From assembly GCF_008831285.2 (NCBI RefSeq), contig NC_045138.2, positions 14,334,571-14,398,570 of the forward strand: a stretch of 64,000 nt of DNA, given 5' to 3'. The stretch is from Nymphaea colorata (taxonomy: Eukaryota; Streptophyta; Magnoliopsida; Nymphaeales; Nymphaeaceae). Below, one piece after another: positions 48,021 to 61,306 of this stretch. The notes beneath the pieces were generated by a model. It was not told where the DNA came from. It ran no database searches and saw only the letters and a program-made list of their open reading frames with translations. The first letter of the stretch is position 1. The number at the start of each line of letters is the position of its first letter. The translations under genes and the position numbers were made by a program.

Positions 48021-51000
48021 GCTTGAAGCCCATTACCACAAGTTCATGCTTCCATCAGACTGCGGATTTTAGAACCATGGATTTAAGATCCTCGTTGGTC
48101 CACCATATCCATATATCTCTGATTAAAGGGAGAGGAGTTCTTTCTTTAGATCCCTGCATTGAAGATGCACATGGTATTTCATCAGATCCAGGTGAAATTC
48201 ACTGATCCCGGAATATCTCAAATAATCTCGGAACTGAAATCCGAGGCTGCAGGAAGATGGAGCTATCCTGAAGCTTATTAGAGATGTAGTTTACATGCAT
48301 CTTTTGAGAGGCAGGAGAGCTTTCTTGAAGGGCAACAAAAGAGGGACAAATAGAAAAGTGTCAGTAATTCAATCCGTAAAGTTGATAAAAGGAAAGGTAA
48401 TAAAAGGCTAGTCAAGTGATCATTATTGTATATCGATTGATGTGAAAGCAGCTTTGATGGAAGACCTTTAGGATATAGTACTGTTGATGTTGATCTAGCA
48501 CCCTTAAGTACAGTGAATCATGTTTTGCTATAATCTTCTTTGTTTGTTAAAAAGAATCTCAGATTTTGGTTGCATAGTTGCGAAGTATTAATCATTTTTT
48601 CCGTTAAATTCATTGTATGTTGTTGTCAATTCAAATAGCATAAAGAGTTAATAAATCAAACATTGTAGTCACTGCCAATCTTTTTTTTTCAAGTATTTTA
48701 ATTTCGAAACTTAATCGGGAGTGTGTTTCAAAAATTATTCAATAAAGCTAAGTTTTTAATTTCTTGCACCTTCAAGACAGTATCCCAAGAACTTGTGAAT
48801 TAACCAAGAAAAGAGATTGAACAAGGGTTTTGGTACCTACCAAGTACCAATTAGAAGATCAAACTAATAGGCCTTTTGTTGGTAACCCTGGAGGTCGAGG
48901 TCCCCCCTATCCACTAGGAAGTGCACCTAGTTTTGACCTTATGGCAAGAGGCATCCTCTCTCGCCGGGTTTTCAACTTCTAATTGCTTGTTCAACTTGGT
49001 ACCCCACATGCTTATGTAGTTATATATATCAAAAATGTAAATATCATGAGATTTTAAAGTGATTGTTTGTTTCTAATTAATTAGTTGAGGCTTTAGGAGG
49101 CGATTGTGGCTAAGCAGCTCATACTCCCATGCCAATCAGTGAGGTTAATTTTAGTATTATGCCCATAAGAAGGGCAGGCATGAAAGTCCGTTCCCTCCTG
49201 GTGGTGCAGGCAATAGATATGCACCAGAAAAAAAATGTGGAGTTGGGGTATTTTGCTGATTATTCAAAAAAAAAAAAAACTGTTTTAAACTTTCAAATTT
49301 TTACTATCTATTTTTGTCCTTATAAGGGGACTCCCTGGTAATGTTTTTTTTTTAAGTTTATTTAGACTATCAGTATAAAGCTCCTCAAGGTCATGCCCTT
49401 GTATCTTTAAGGTTCTAGCTTGCTTCGAGGTTTGAACTTTGTTTTCTTACATAACCTAAATCATCCACCTTTGTCCACAGCAACACATAAACAATATGAC
49501 TTGGATTCCAAGGTTATTTACTTGCAAAGTCAACTATTTGACGCTGTCATGCTTATAGATAGAGCTACAGAGGAAGGAATGGCCTTCGTGTGGGCATTTG
49601 TCCACACAGATCCCCCATAATTTGTTTACTATGTACTAGTCCCGCTCTACCATTTTTCTATGTATTCAAAGGGTGCAAGATATTTTAAGGACCTAAAGTT
49701 GAGTTTACATACTATCGTATTACTGCTCCTTAGCCGAATCCACTTTTGCCGCTCGAATCGAGCCGTGTGCGCGAAGGCAGGCAGAGGAACCGAGACGATT
49801 TGGTCAAGATGAGTTTTGGGTCTTGAGTCAGCTTTGATTCATATATATATATCTAATGAGTCCAACAAAAATTCTGGCATAGTATTGTCACATCACTCGA
49901 GACACCCAAACAGCACTTTCTTTTCTTTTGAGCAGGCATGTTTGGGTTAGGCAGACCCATCCATGGCACTGGATTTTTTGCCTTCTTCGACTTAAAAAGG
50001 ATCTTTTAATTTAATTAAGCCCGACCCGCTTTAGCCAGCCGGTGGTCGGACTCTTTTTTTCCGTTCGTCGGAATCCGGTGGGATTAATTAGCTTTTAAAT
50101 TTTCAATTCCAACAAGATGGTTTCTGATTTTGAGAAACAGAGTCGTTCTACTTGATGTGTATGTTAGCTTCGGCCGGCTGGTGCTGAAATTATGGACAGA
50201 AAACTCGGTACTCCTATGAGCTAGCTAGCATAGGTGAACTGCCCAGCTTGACTACATGAAATACAAAATGTTTGTTCTAAGGTAGGTTTTGTCTGTCTTC
50301 ACCAACATCTGTTGTGGGAAGATGTGACCCACAGATTGAGGAAAACCAATAAATTATTCTAAACCGACAACTTTTCTTAATCATGGAGATGGATAAACCG
50401 CTGATTTTCCGGCCGATCGCCTGAGGAATTTCCGGTTTATTGCTTTTCCAGCAACCTTCCTGTAAAATCTTTCGGGATATCTCACCCTGGCCCACGGCTA
50501 GGAATGCCAACAGGAAGAAGCTAGCTAGATTAATGGTGGTTCTGCAAATTTTGGCTGTTCTAAATCCATCTGCAGCCGACTTTCCGTGTATTTTTGGCTC
50601 TTCTCCACTAACATCTGGTTTATGCTTCCAATTCTCGAAAATATGGACAAGAAAGAGTGTCAAAAATTCCATGGAGATTTACTGCTCCAATACTCTAGGG
50701 TGTAGGAATACCGCTCTAAGGGATGGATCCCACCAGTTCTGCTTGATTGGTACACACCGCATGGTTGTGCTTCTAAGAGCAAGCTGAGAAAGAATAATGT
50801 GGATTCTTTGGAAACAAACGCATGGTGGGTGGAGATGTAACGGATTAGATAAATCTGAATCTGATAATTGGATCTGCTAGGATGCAGCTAGCTTTTGATA
50901 ATTGAATTCATACTCAAGACTGATTTCCATCTCAGATCTGATCAAGAACGAGCTCAATTATGTATAAACATGTCAGGCTTGATGTCACAAGGTTGGCAAA

Positions 51001-51097
51001 TTTGAACACCTTTGATGGAATATTACTAAGAATATAAGCATTTCATGTAGGATTGATTAGTCATTTTATATATGTATTTCCTCAAATCCAAGGAGTG

Positions 51098-51124
51098 ATA
51101 TATATATATATATATATATATATA
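51098..51124. repeat. (AT)n microsatellite
   Basis: AT tract of about 27 bp. Confidence 0.9.
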
Positions 51125-51761
51125 GTAGAGTTAATTATATTATCGAACCTTTAGAGGATTGCGACCGATGTTGCACATAAGGCCGATATTTTTTGTTGCA
51201 TAACTTTGAGTATGTTTTAGCTTATTTACGTTTTCACTTGGGCCCGCCCGGCGCTTTCCACAGCTAAAGTTCCTCTTCACGTGAACCCGACACAATATTG
51301 TAAGCGAGCAAGTTGACGAAAAGGATACGATGGCTTATTTACGTGTATTCTTCCAAACACAGTATCAACGATAGCTGTCTGCAACGCATCCACTGTTCGA
51401 GTACGCTTGTTCTGAATCGTCGGCGCCATTAGTTCAACAAGTAAAACTCAGAGAGAGGATTCTACTGAAGTTAATTTTCTTGTGTATAATGGTAACGTTC
51501 TTTCTTTCTCTTTAATCCGCAGCAACCACCATAATCTCATGAGTTCATTTCCTGCAATATTACTTGAAGAATGTCATCTTTTAATGCTAAGGAATCCCAG
51601 GAAATCCATTCACCATCATCGGATGCAGAGAGAGCGAGAGAGAGATTTGGCTCGCATCAAGAACCAACTCTTTCCAACTTGAGATGTTTATGCATCATGA
51701 ATCGTCATTAGCAATGAAGGAGAATAAAACAACTTACAAATTATTTTAGTTGTATATCACA

Positions 51762-51797
51762 TTAAAGCAATATATATATATATATATATTGCTTTAA
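51762..51797. repeat. Perfect 36-bp palindrome around an AT tract
   Basis: TTAAAGCAAT and ATTGCTTTAA flank an (AT)n core, making the entire 36 bp self-complementary. Confidence 0.9.
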
Positions 51798-52180
51798 CCA
51801 TGCAGCTGGAGTAGTCCATATGAAATGGATGGTTGAAAGAAATAAATGAGAAAAAAAGTATGAGCAAATATGACAAAAAAGTATATCATCTTTTTTTTTT
51901 TTATTTGTCTCTTAATCGTCAATTATGATAGATTGAACTGCTATGTATATCATCTATATATCACGTCAATATGCCATAAAGCTCAACTTATCTTTGTCAA
52001 ACCACTAAATTGACCCAATTGTTGTAGAATCAATGACCCTAATTTTGTGTTGGTGTCTTATTATGCTTCGGCTCTGATTCTCCCATTAGACTTATTTTCC
52101 TAACGGGCCCGTTCGTGCAAATAAATTGTGGAAACTAAGTGAAGCGAATGCATTTGATTTTAAAGTGTGAAAATAAACGA

Positions 52181-52186
52181 CATACA

Positions 52187-52244
<58 letters not shown>
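52181..52244. repeat. Compound (CATA)n(TA)n microsatellite
   Basis: A tetranucleotide CATA tract (about 36 bp) passes into (TA)n of about 28 bp. Confidence 0.95.
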
Positions 52245-52249
<5 letters not shown>

Positions 52250-55200
52250 CAACGAACCTAATTTTCTTTGGAGATCACAGAAAAGTAGTCATGTCCGTAG
52301 GCTACACAAGTGGCGCTAAGTTAAATATATTATAGCATGATTTGGGGAGGGAATCTTGTGGATTTGAAAGCAAAAGACACCATATCAGATATGCACATGT
52401 TGTGGGGTCCGAAGTAGTGGAAGAGTCATGGTATCGATTCCCTATAAAATCAGTCAGGAGAGAAAAATGTCCTCGTACTTTTATATCTTCTAAATTAGTT
52501 CTTTATGGGAGAAAGTAAGGAAATGTCGATATATGTCGCATTACTAATATAAACAGTTAACAAGAATTTATGACTGCTTTTATTGCATTAATATCCCCAT
52601 ATAAAATGTAATTTATGGTTGAAAAAACTTGATCTTTCCAATGTCATGTTTTACTTCACACTATACAAAAGACGGCACGTTACTTTTGAAATCAGGTTTT
52701 CATATAACTGCACCTGTGGCCAAAACCTGTGTTAAGTCAAATTAATATTAGTTTGTATGGACAGATACGTTGCATGGCGGCTAAATGAATGTATGTTTTT
52801 CATCATTTAAGTACATTAATTTTTTTTTTCAATTCATTTTATTTCAAAAAGAAAAATATGCGACGATACGTATTGGCCAAAACTGATACACAATGAAGCA
52901 AACACTTTCCGAGTTTGGTACTTGGATCGGGTCCAATTCAGAATGGTTCAAATCAGGTACATTACTGGGGAATTAAGTCTTCGGATCTGTTTCACACCAG
53001 TATGAACGGATTGATTTTTTTTTTTCCGGAAAGACATGTATTGGCCCAGACTGTAAATGCATCCGTTCAGGTATCAGGATTTTCGGCATTTCTAACCATA
53101 TTGGTTTTTATTTGAATTTATATCTCGAATGTATTTAGCTGTTTGCTACGTTCAACGCATCGCTGACATATGCATATGAATTCACTCGAATATTGAAGGG
53201 TGAAGGAGTGCGACATTGCATCCCAACTGTTTGGAAACATAGTTTCAAGTTGAAAGGAGTAACCGTAAGTTTACTCAGGTTTTGATGCTGTTTAGAACCC
53301 CAAAAGCAGGAAAAAGGAAAACCTTTGACCTCTCACCCAAGTGATGGGATTCCCTCCCATTCACCCAAAAATTCACAGGCATTATTTTATATAACAGTTT
53401 TGAGAAAATGATCATGGTCATCTCACAAGTCTTGGGTTATCATAAAACATATATACATATATTTATCATAAAACATATATATATATATATATGGAATTTG
53501 GTGGATAGCTGGATGGTTAAAAAAAAAAAAGCTCAAGTCTGTCATTAAAACCGCTATAGAACATTTTTAAAAGCATCACAGATTACCTTTACCAATGTCA
53601 TTGTGATTAAAGACTTCTGGCAAGTTTTTAAATTCTTAGCTACCCAGATATCTGGTGGCCGGCTAAGTGTTTCAATTCCCTATGTAAGCGAATTCAATTC
53701 TGTTCGATGCTGGCCCGATAGGGTAAAAAAATCAAAATTGATCACGAAAAGCACGATAAGCTATTGCTCAATGCACTATAGATTATCGCTGCATTATGAA
53801 TGTCACTAATGCCTCTGCAGCGACTGTCCCTTTGACAACAATCTTTTAACTTTTACTCACCTGCAAACCATAATACACACACACACACACTCTTTGCACA
53901 CAACCATCTTTTGCAGACGTGAAAAAAACATTTTAAGCTCCGGTTTTGCAGCTTGTTAATTTCCTTCTCCTTGAATTTCGGTCTGTGTAGTGTGTTCTAC
54001 TAAGGTTTGTAAAGAATACATTGAACCATTTGAGTATCAATGCTTCAATTTGTCTTACGTATTGTTGGTTCATTAGGAATAAACCTTGAATCAGTACTGT
54101 CTTTCATTACAAATTTTTCCATGAGGAAGGCCCTGCCATGAACTCTCATGGGAGCAGCGGCAGAACTCTAGTTTGTTGTTTCTTAACTTCATATTTTTCT
54201 TAAAGAACGGTTTAAGATCAATATTTACAAATCTTAATTCTTGCAAAATTGGCCATCTTGATTATCTCTTGGAAATATAAACTTAACCTTTCAAACCCTG
54301 TACATAGTTGTACGTAGCTTTGTAGGTCACATTTCTTTGTTGCTATTGTAATGCATGGGATCTATTCGAACGTAAAACAACATATTTTGAGTATGTGACG
54401 CTGCCTTCAATTGATCATGTTACTCCTGGAGGGAGAAGAATGTAAAGCAGTTTTCTGATTCCATGAATATAAAACTTGCAAAGTATTAGGCCCATATTAC
54501 GTATAAATCAATTACGATAGTGGTTGGTCTTAAATGATGTTCTTAATTTATAAAAGCACACCCAATATTTGAATGTTTTACAAATGCACACTCCACCTTT
54601 GACATATTGCACTTCACCGCCTAATGTGTAGAAGTAATTCTCGAAGGAGGCCTTTCGCTAACTACGTTTGCTTAACCCAAGTTAAGCCCGATTTAACTAA
54701 GTATAGAGAAAGCCGCCCATGAAGGATTTTACTCATTCATTTACTGATTCATTTATAAATATTTACGTTAAAGAAGAAGATCAGATATACATCGCAAAGC
54801 CTCGTCTGAGGTCTATCATTCTTGCTTGTTGCTACCGTAACATTATGGCCACAGGTTGGAGATCCATCAGAGAAAGAAATATGAATATAGCAGTAAAAGT
54901 AGAAGGAAAGAAATTTAGCGAATGAACTCATCTACAAGGGCATTATACTTCACTTTCTCCATCCTTTAACTGTTTGTTCTATTTTTTTTTGCCCTACGGT
55001 CAAAGTGTAGAATTTCAGACGTCGGGCAGTTTTTGTATTGCACCAAACATTGAGCAGTTTCCTATAAATTTCCTTTTTTCGACTTAATGATGAATTCAAT
55101 TTCATTCATTTCATGCTCATATAGCATACTACCCCACGATGGTATCTAACTAAAGACCTCGAGTGAAGTCCCCACTTTGCCTTTTTTTTATTTGCTCAAG

Positions 55201-55250
55201 GTATTGCTTTCTGAAAATTTTGTAGTCAGGGCACACCTGCAATTAAGATA

Positions 55251-55293
55251 TTTATTATTATTGTTGTTGTTGTTGTTATTGTGGTTGTTGTTT
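55251..55293. repeat. TTA/TTG trinucleotide tract
   Basis: TTA units pass into TTG units over about 43 bp. Confidence 0.85.
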
Positions 55294-55939
55294 ACTTAAG
55301 GAAAAGTGTTTTTAGTGTTTTTAGGCATAAAACTCTCAGTATTATACTCTTATGCTTTTAATGTTTTGGCTTTTTTCAGGTCTAGTTGAAACTTAGGTGC
55401 CGCGCTTACCCTACTCACGTCTAAATGAACAACACATTGAAGCGTGACAAGAATTACATGATTCAAACTTCGAACCTGCACCCTTGCCGCCCATTTAAAA
55501 GAACTTTCAAATACCGGGATGTACGAAGTACAAATCATCCCCATTCAAGACGGTTTTTATGTTCTCGAGGTCATCTTCTTCACAGTAAGTGGCAATCTTG
55601 TTCTCACTAGAACGAACTTTGGTAACCAGCGCAGAAAATGAAGATTCTACTTGCAAAATAACAATTGAGTATCATCCTTGTTTATATATTGTTGATTTGA
55701 AGAGTCCTCTTCCATCAGAGAGTCTCATAATTACCCTGTAAATTTTAAGAAACCATGGCGTCCCCATCTTTTTGAACGCAAAGAAACCCCTTACATCAGG
55801 AAAGTTAGACGGGCATGCACCTGTGATGACTTGAAATTATTTATACTTCCTTCATACTTACAGCATAAAGCTCTCACCACGCAGAAAGCGGCGCGGCCTA
55901 TGATGGTCGATGAGAAGCCGATATTTTGCATACAAATTA

Positions 55940-56554
55940 CTATATGGCCGCCCATTTGGTCTTCCTTGCGTTGTCAGAAAACAACTGTTCCACCTTCAAC
56001 CCAAAATCGCCACCCCACCGGTTGCCGCTGCCATCGTCCTCCGCCCCTCTTCCTGAAACAGCGAGAATCTTCAGCAACTGCCGCAGGTTACTGGTGAGCT
56101 CCCTGAACGAAGAACTTCTTGTCTTCTCGCACTCCCCCCCGAACACCCACCTCGCCATCACTTCCGGCGGGACTCGCGGTCTCGCCGGCGCCTTGTCGAC
56201 CACTGGAATCGCGGCAGACAGTTCCACTGCATTGGAGAGACGGTTGGCTAGGAGGACTTGGTTGTCGTTTGGAAACCGGATGGTGACCGGGCTGGAGCTT
56301 GCAGTGATGTCGTCTCTTTTTCTGCCCACCGCGTCGAGATTTATCTCGAAGAGTTCATCATCGTCCTCCATTTGTTGATTCTCCTCAGTAAACTCCTGCT
56401 CGGTACTGCTGGACTCCTCCTTGGTGGAAGTAGAAGACTCTGATGAGGTCAGTACTCCATCGAAGTAGCTTCTGAGTTTCCTAAGTGAATCAATAACGAG
56501 ATTCAAGAGGAAGGGGAAACAAGAGTGTCTCCACAGGAACAAAGCAGTACCCAT
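55940..56554 (-). CDS. Unrecognised plant protein, single exon, 204 aa
   Basis: A complete ATG-to-TAG frame encodes 204 residues with coding-like composition. I do not recognise the family. Residues 1-30 are hydrophobic and basic (MGTALFLWRHSCFPFLLNLV), suggesting an N-terminal anchor or targeting segment. Residues 36-70 are Ser/Glu/Asp-rich and probably disordered, leading into an acidic stretch with FEINLD. The middle (SPVTIRFPNDNQVLLANRLSN) and a Pro/Ala stretch precede RWVFGGECEKT and a predicted helix (SFRELTSNLRQLLKILAV) near residues 147-166. The C-terminus is basic. A TATTAAAG lies about 55 bp upstream. The neighbouring genes give no clue to function. The intact frame, GC-richer base composition than the flanks and structured N-terminus favour a real gene. 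Confidence 0.6.
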   Translation of the reverse strand: MGTALFLWRHSCFPFLLNLVIDSLRKLRSYFDGVLTSSESSTSTKEESSSTEQEFTEENQQMEDDDELFEINLDAVGRKRDDITASSSPVTIRFPNDNQVLLANRLSNAVELSAAIPVVDKAPARPRVPPEVMARWVFGGECEKTRSSSFRELTSNLRQLLKILAVSGRGAEDDGSGNRWGGDFGLKVEQLFSDNARKTKWAAI

Positions 56555-56608
56555 ATTTAAATTTCTTTTTTTTCTTCTCCTTCTCTACTTCAGGGTGTTA
56601 GCTCCTCG

Positions 56609-56616
56609 CTTTAATA
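56609..56616 (-). promoter_or_regulatory. Candidate TATA box (TATTAAAG) of the 204-aa gene
   Basis: TATTAAAG on the minus strand lies about 55 bp upstream of the ATG at 56554, between CT-rich leader-like sequence and a (GA)n region. Its spacing fits a short 5' leader. This is a sequence match only. Confidence 0.3.
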
Positions 56617-56692
56617 CGCGAGAGAGACAGAGAGAGTTGTTGCTCGTTGTTGTGGAACCGGTAAGATGGTTTGACCTGATTAGCAACTAGTG

Positions 56693-56693
<1 letters not shown>

Positions 56694-56725
<32 letters not shown>
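56694..56725. repeat. (TA)n microsatellite with a short AG tail
   Basis: TA tract of about 32 bp followed by CAGAGAGAG, upstream of the 204-aa gene. Confidence 0.9.
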
Positions 56726-56729
<4 letters not shown>

Positions 56730-59300
56730 GAGAGCGCGCTTATCGACCTTCACCTACTTTAAGACGATGCATGAAGTGGGCAAGTCAATTCGCGTGAGGA
56801 GGTGGGTAGAGAGGCTACCCCCTCCCACCATTTTGACTGATGCCATTTAAGAACCGAAAGAGAAAAATGGGGAACCAAGATTTTCTATTTTAGGTCTTAC
56901 GTTTCTGTCACAATTTGGAAAGAAGGTTCATATTCATTATTGTATTGGGACAGTAGGTTGATATTCTTTATTTTATTGAGACAGTATGATTTCAGCTGAC
57001 AACTGCTTCTCCTTCTCCTTCTTCACGGCATCTAATCCACTTGAATGACAATTTAACATGTTATAGTGCCCACTAGAGTTGCGCTACTAAGCTAGAATTA
57101 GAAGTTTGGATGTAAGATTGTTCAAGTGTAGAAGAAAGGTAGTAAGCTTAATAATATTCGAGAACTAGCAAGCATCAGCTTATCGTAGGCCTTCTAAGCG
57201 CCATACTTAGTTAGGATAGTATTTGTTACGCATGAGATGTGACGACCCAACAACATCATAGAAATACAAAAAAAGAATTACCCACTTCCTACTGTCCGGC
57301 CTAAACCTTGGGGTAGTCTCTGCAAGATCAACAACCATAGCCGCACTTGTATTTATTTTAACTCAATTTGCTTGTATGCATTGGATAAGCTTCATTCTTA
57401 AATCATAAGATTCGACGTGCGCCTGCAGTCCAGTTCTGTATCTGGCCATGTGTACTTACAAACTCCAGAATGACATGGTTTGACCATGCACCCACGAATG
57501 AACGTGCACAAGAATGAAACGGGCACTCTACCACACTCTCCCTCTCTCTGTCCCCTTAAGTAAAACGGGTACTGTGATTGACGACGCCCACCTGCTCGCC
57601 GAAGGCCTCAGGACTGGACGTTCAACGAATCACAATATTCAAAGCGCTCCACTGCGGAAAATCAATACCGTGGTAACTCCCATTCACACAAGAATACCAA
57701 TAAGTCGCACCTCTATCATACGGAGACAAGACCCATTTTGTTCTTGCGGTCTTTCCCTTTTCGACGTGAGAGAACGGGAACACGATTAGAAACAACAAGA
57801 TTAAACAACTCGAAGAAAGATGAGAGGGAGAATGAGGCCTGTGGGGGTGATTACGCGGCACACTATCCCAGGTTCCGGTCACCAAAGATGGATGTACAAG
57901 ATATCCTGAGGATGGATTAAGGATTGAAGATTAATGGAACAAGAAAAGATTATGCCAGAAGCCATTATGACGTAACGATGCTGACCCGTCAAGAATTGCA
58001 GAAAGTTTGTAAGACTTAATTGGTAAATGTGGCTAAACTAGAGAGAACTTTAATTCTGAACCACGTGTGAATATCTGAAGTCATGAGATTCAAGCAGCAA
58101 TGTATCAAACATCAAGATGATGGCATCAAGAACTTGTTACAGGCCCTACGGCACATGGGTGCCGGTATGGGTGTGGTTGGATGCAGACACTGGAGTAAAG
58201 CATTTTAAAAAACTTGAGTCCAAGACTTGGCCATCTGTGCGTATATACATATATATAGCAACAACAAGATTTCAAGCAAACAAATGCAGATTCATTGTTT
58301 GTACTCATAAAATATAGATTACTAAATTAAAAAATGCCAAAACATACAAAGAATACAAAACATGGGTTTGCAGTGTCCCGTACCCACAGCGGTGTCAATC
58401 TGAGCACGGTACATAAAACCCCAGTATAGCAAGTGTGAACACCATTGACTACATGTAAATCTATCATCTAGCAAGAAGCCAAACCACCACACGTAAATGC
58501 AGCAACTTTTGAATTCAAAGCGAAAGAACAGAATAGTGATCCTAAAAAGATGTACCAACCGCCACATAAGGACCTAGCACTTGCTTCAACTGGCGCCAAC
58601 CCATGAAAGAAGCCCTAAGTTGCAGCCGGAATAACAAGCTTAGTGAAGATCAGGAATAAACATTCTAGAACGTGAAGTACTTTATAAATATGGATGAAAA
58701 TCAGGCTCTAAATGTGATGATAGAAACCAACACAACCTTCTGCCACATCTGGACTAGAGATAGCTACTAGAGTTCCTGCAGATGAGACAGATGTTCTAGA
58801 AAAACATATAGAAAGTTGTATAATTATGCATAAAGCATGAATAAATCACATCATCATATTCAAATGAAAAACTAATTAGTAAGATCCTTTGCATGACGAT
58901 TGACATGAAACAAGTTTTATTTCTGACTATTTTCTTTCCATTTTTTGCAAAGAAGCATGCGAAATTCTTTTCTTCTGTAAGCTAAGTAACAAAAAATCAC
59001 CGGTACCGCAAAAGCGCACAACAAAGATAAAATGATGGACGTGAGAAATTGGCTCTCCACTAGCCCACTTAAGATATGGAGGTGTAATAAGTCCAGTCCA
59101 ATCAAAGAAACAAGAATATGAGGGTTAAACACGGAAGTGATCTGCTATTCCAATTAACTAAATATGCCATCAGGTAGTCATGATCCAACAATTTTTGCAG
59201 TTCTTCAGGCCTGAGTGGCCAAGAAAAGGCTGGTTAACGCAAGGCATACAATCTGAAACTATGCAGATTAGGAAGGTTAGCTCAACCAGTCCTTAGACAG

Positions 59301-59400
59301 ACACACCCCAACCACCACCTGCCCCCCTCCCCCTCCCTTCCCACCACCACCCCACCCTAACCGCACCCCCCCCCCCCACAACCCCAAACAACCAAAACCA
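59301..59400. repeat. C-rich low-complexity tract
   Basis: About 100 bp made almost only of C and A, with several runs of four or more C and one of about 12 (59366-59377). The minus strand is therefore G-rich. Confidence 0.9.
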
Positions 59401-60919
59401 GGGTTCAAAGTTGCTTCCAGACCTGGTGGCGATTGCAGATCCTAAGTGGAGGAGTCGCCTCTTCAAGAGAACAAATAAACACTAGCTAGCCACTGGATAA
59501 ATGTAGGCACCATTTTCTTGTAATAGGTTCATTGGTACCCATGTCCATTGTCCAGTCTTCCTACAGATAGCAGCCAACTGGTCCTACGTGAAGGCCACAA
59601 GGCATAAATTTTTTCACAAACAAGGACCAATATGTGGATCAAGACTAAACAGTGGATAGAAAGATGGTGAAGGCATGGTATGGGATCTCAAAATAATATT
59701 TAGCTGAAAAGAAATGATTGTCCTCAATCTTGGCCTAACAGAAGTTTGATGTTTGCTACGTGCACCATAATTATCTTACCCAGGCGTTGCCTTCATACAG
59801 TTCTTTCCTCATGATTTGCTCGCAATGCATCCATACAGTTTATGATAATCTACCTTAAACTAGTCACCTTGTTCTGAAGCAGCAGAGTAGAGAAGAAAAG
59901 CAAAACCTATGGCATGATTGAATTAAGAACAGGTCAGCAGAAGCTGATCCAATTACCAAGCGAACCAGTCACTCGGAACCTCCCAATATGAATATAAACA
60001 GTTTAATTTCTTGGCCTTCATAAGGCCAAAGTCAATCACATGCCAACATGCACTAAGGTGCAAAAAAAGATGGCCGGACTAGGAAAACTTGCATGATGCG
60101 TCCATTCAAATTAAACATGTTTCTCCTTCATTTGGAAATGAATGTGAGTTTAGTGGACATCCATTTCTGCAGTTAGTATGATGTGTCACACAGACACGGG
60201 AAACAGAAATTTGCATGAAGTTTCCAATCTAATTTCTACACAAAAGAGTTGTGAACCGGAATCAAAATCACGTAATTTTATGTGGAAAAAGATGTCAAAG
60301 AACATCTTTAAGAAGACAACAAATTAGTGGATGAGATCCTTTTGCGGTCAGTAGTTAAGACTTGTTAGTTCTTAAGTGGTTAGGAGTTGGTACTAATAAT
60401 ATATTGAAAAGACTAGGAGGCTAAACTACAGATAATCGGTTGAATATATCTTGTTCTCAGGGATCATGTACCACCAATAAACTATTTTCTTTAATTGGAT
60501 AAGTGGACTAAATATGACGATTGAGAAAAATGTGTTGTTTATAGACCAATTGAAATGACCATAGAATTTTGCTTTTCAATTCTGCTAATCCTTGATAATA
60601 TAACGATGCACAACAGATAAAGTAGCGGAAAGCACAGGTCAAATAGTCAGTGAGAGTTCTGTGATTGTTGTATACACCCAGCAGAAAGGAAGTTCAGCAG
60701 CAAGCGCACTTCTACCGTGAGGCATACAAATAAAGCAATATAAGCTGTATCTGTTCATGAAGACATTGGAATTACATGAATCGCCCAAAAATAATATAAT
60801 TCCTCGACCTTTGGCTGTTTGGCATGTGATTCATCATCTATTCTTAGGTGAATATACGAGTCCCCTGCATTTACAAAGACCAATTCTTTAACTTGTGACT
60901 CTGCTTAGTTTAACCAACC

Positions 60920-61306
60920 TTGGTGCTGAAATTGTTTGGGGAGTATCTGCATATACCTCTAAAACAAGAGGAGCAAATCCAGGAGCTGATTGAGAACTTA
61001 ACCTACCTAAGCGTCAACTGTGACCACGATTACTCAATATTACTAGCTTTTATCAGTGTCGATAAAAAAACCTTATACAGAAGCATGCGACAGATGCTAG
61101 GGAGGCATAGTAAGAAATCTCATGCACCAAGAAGTAAGAACCACAAGTTTTTTAAAATGTATGACAATAGCAAGATGGAGAATGAGCAACAGTCATCAAA
61201 TTTGTCAGCAACCAAGAAATTTTATCACGTAATATTGGACCATTTAAAGCATAACAGCCTCAACATGATGAAATCCTCCTATCGAGATCTATACTGTGTC
61301 CAATAA
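60920..61306 (+). other. Open frame of 128 codons without an ATG near its start
   Basis: The frame opens at a TTG and stays open to a stop at 61306. The translation is Lys/Ser/His-rich, with no domain I know. Without a usable ATG at the front it could be only an exon or a relic. It lies antisense to the region downstream of the Yip1 gene. AT-rich intergenic DNA can produce such frames by chance. Confidence 0.12.

Noticed and set aside
50277..50672. 131-codon minus-strand frame with a hydrophobic segment followed by SRKILQ, resembling a secreted peptide precursor
   Set aside because: The hydrophobic segment is internal with no Met just before it, and no known peptide motif is present.
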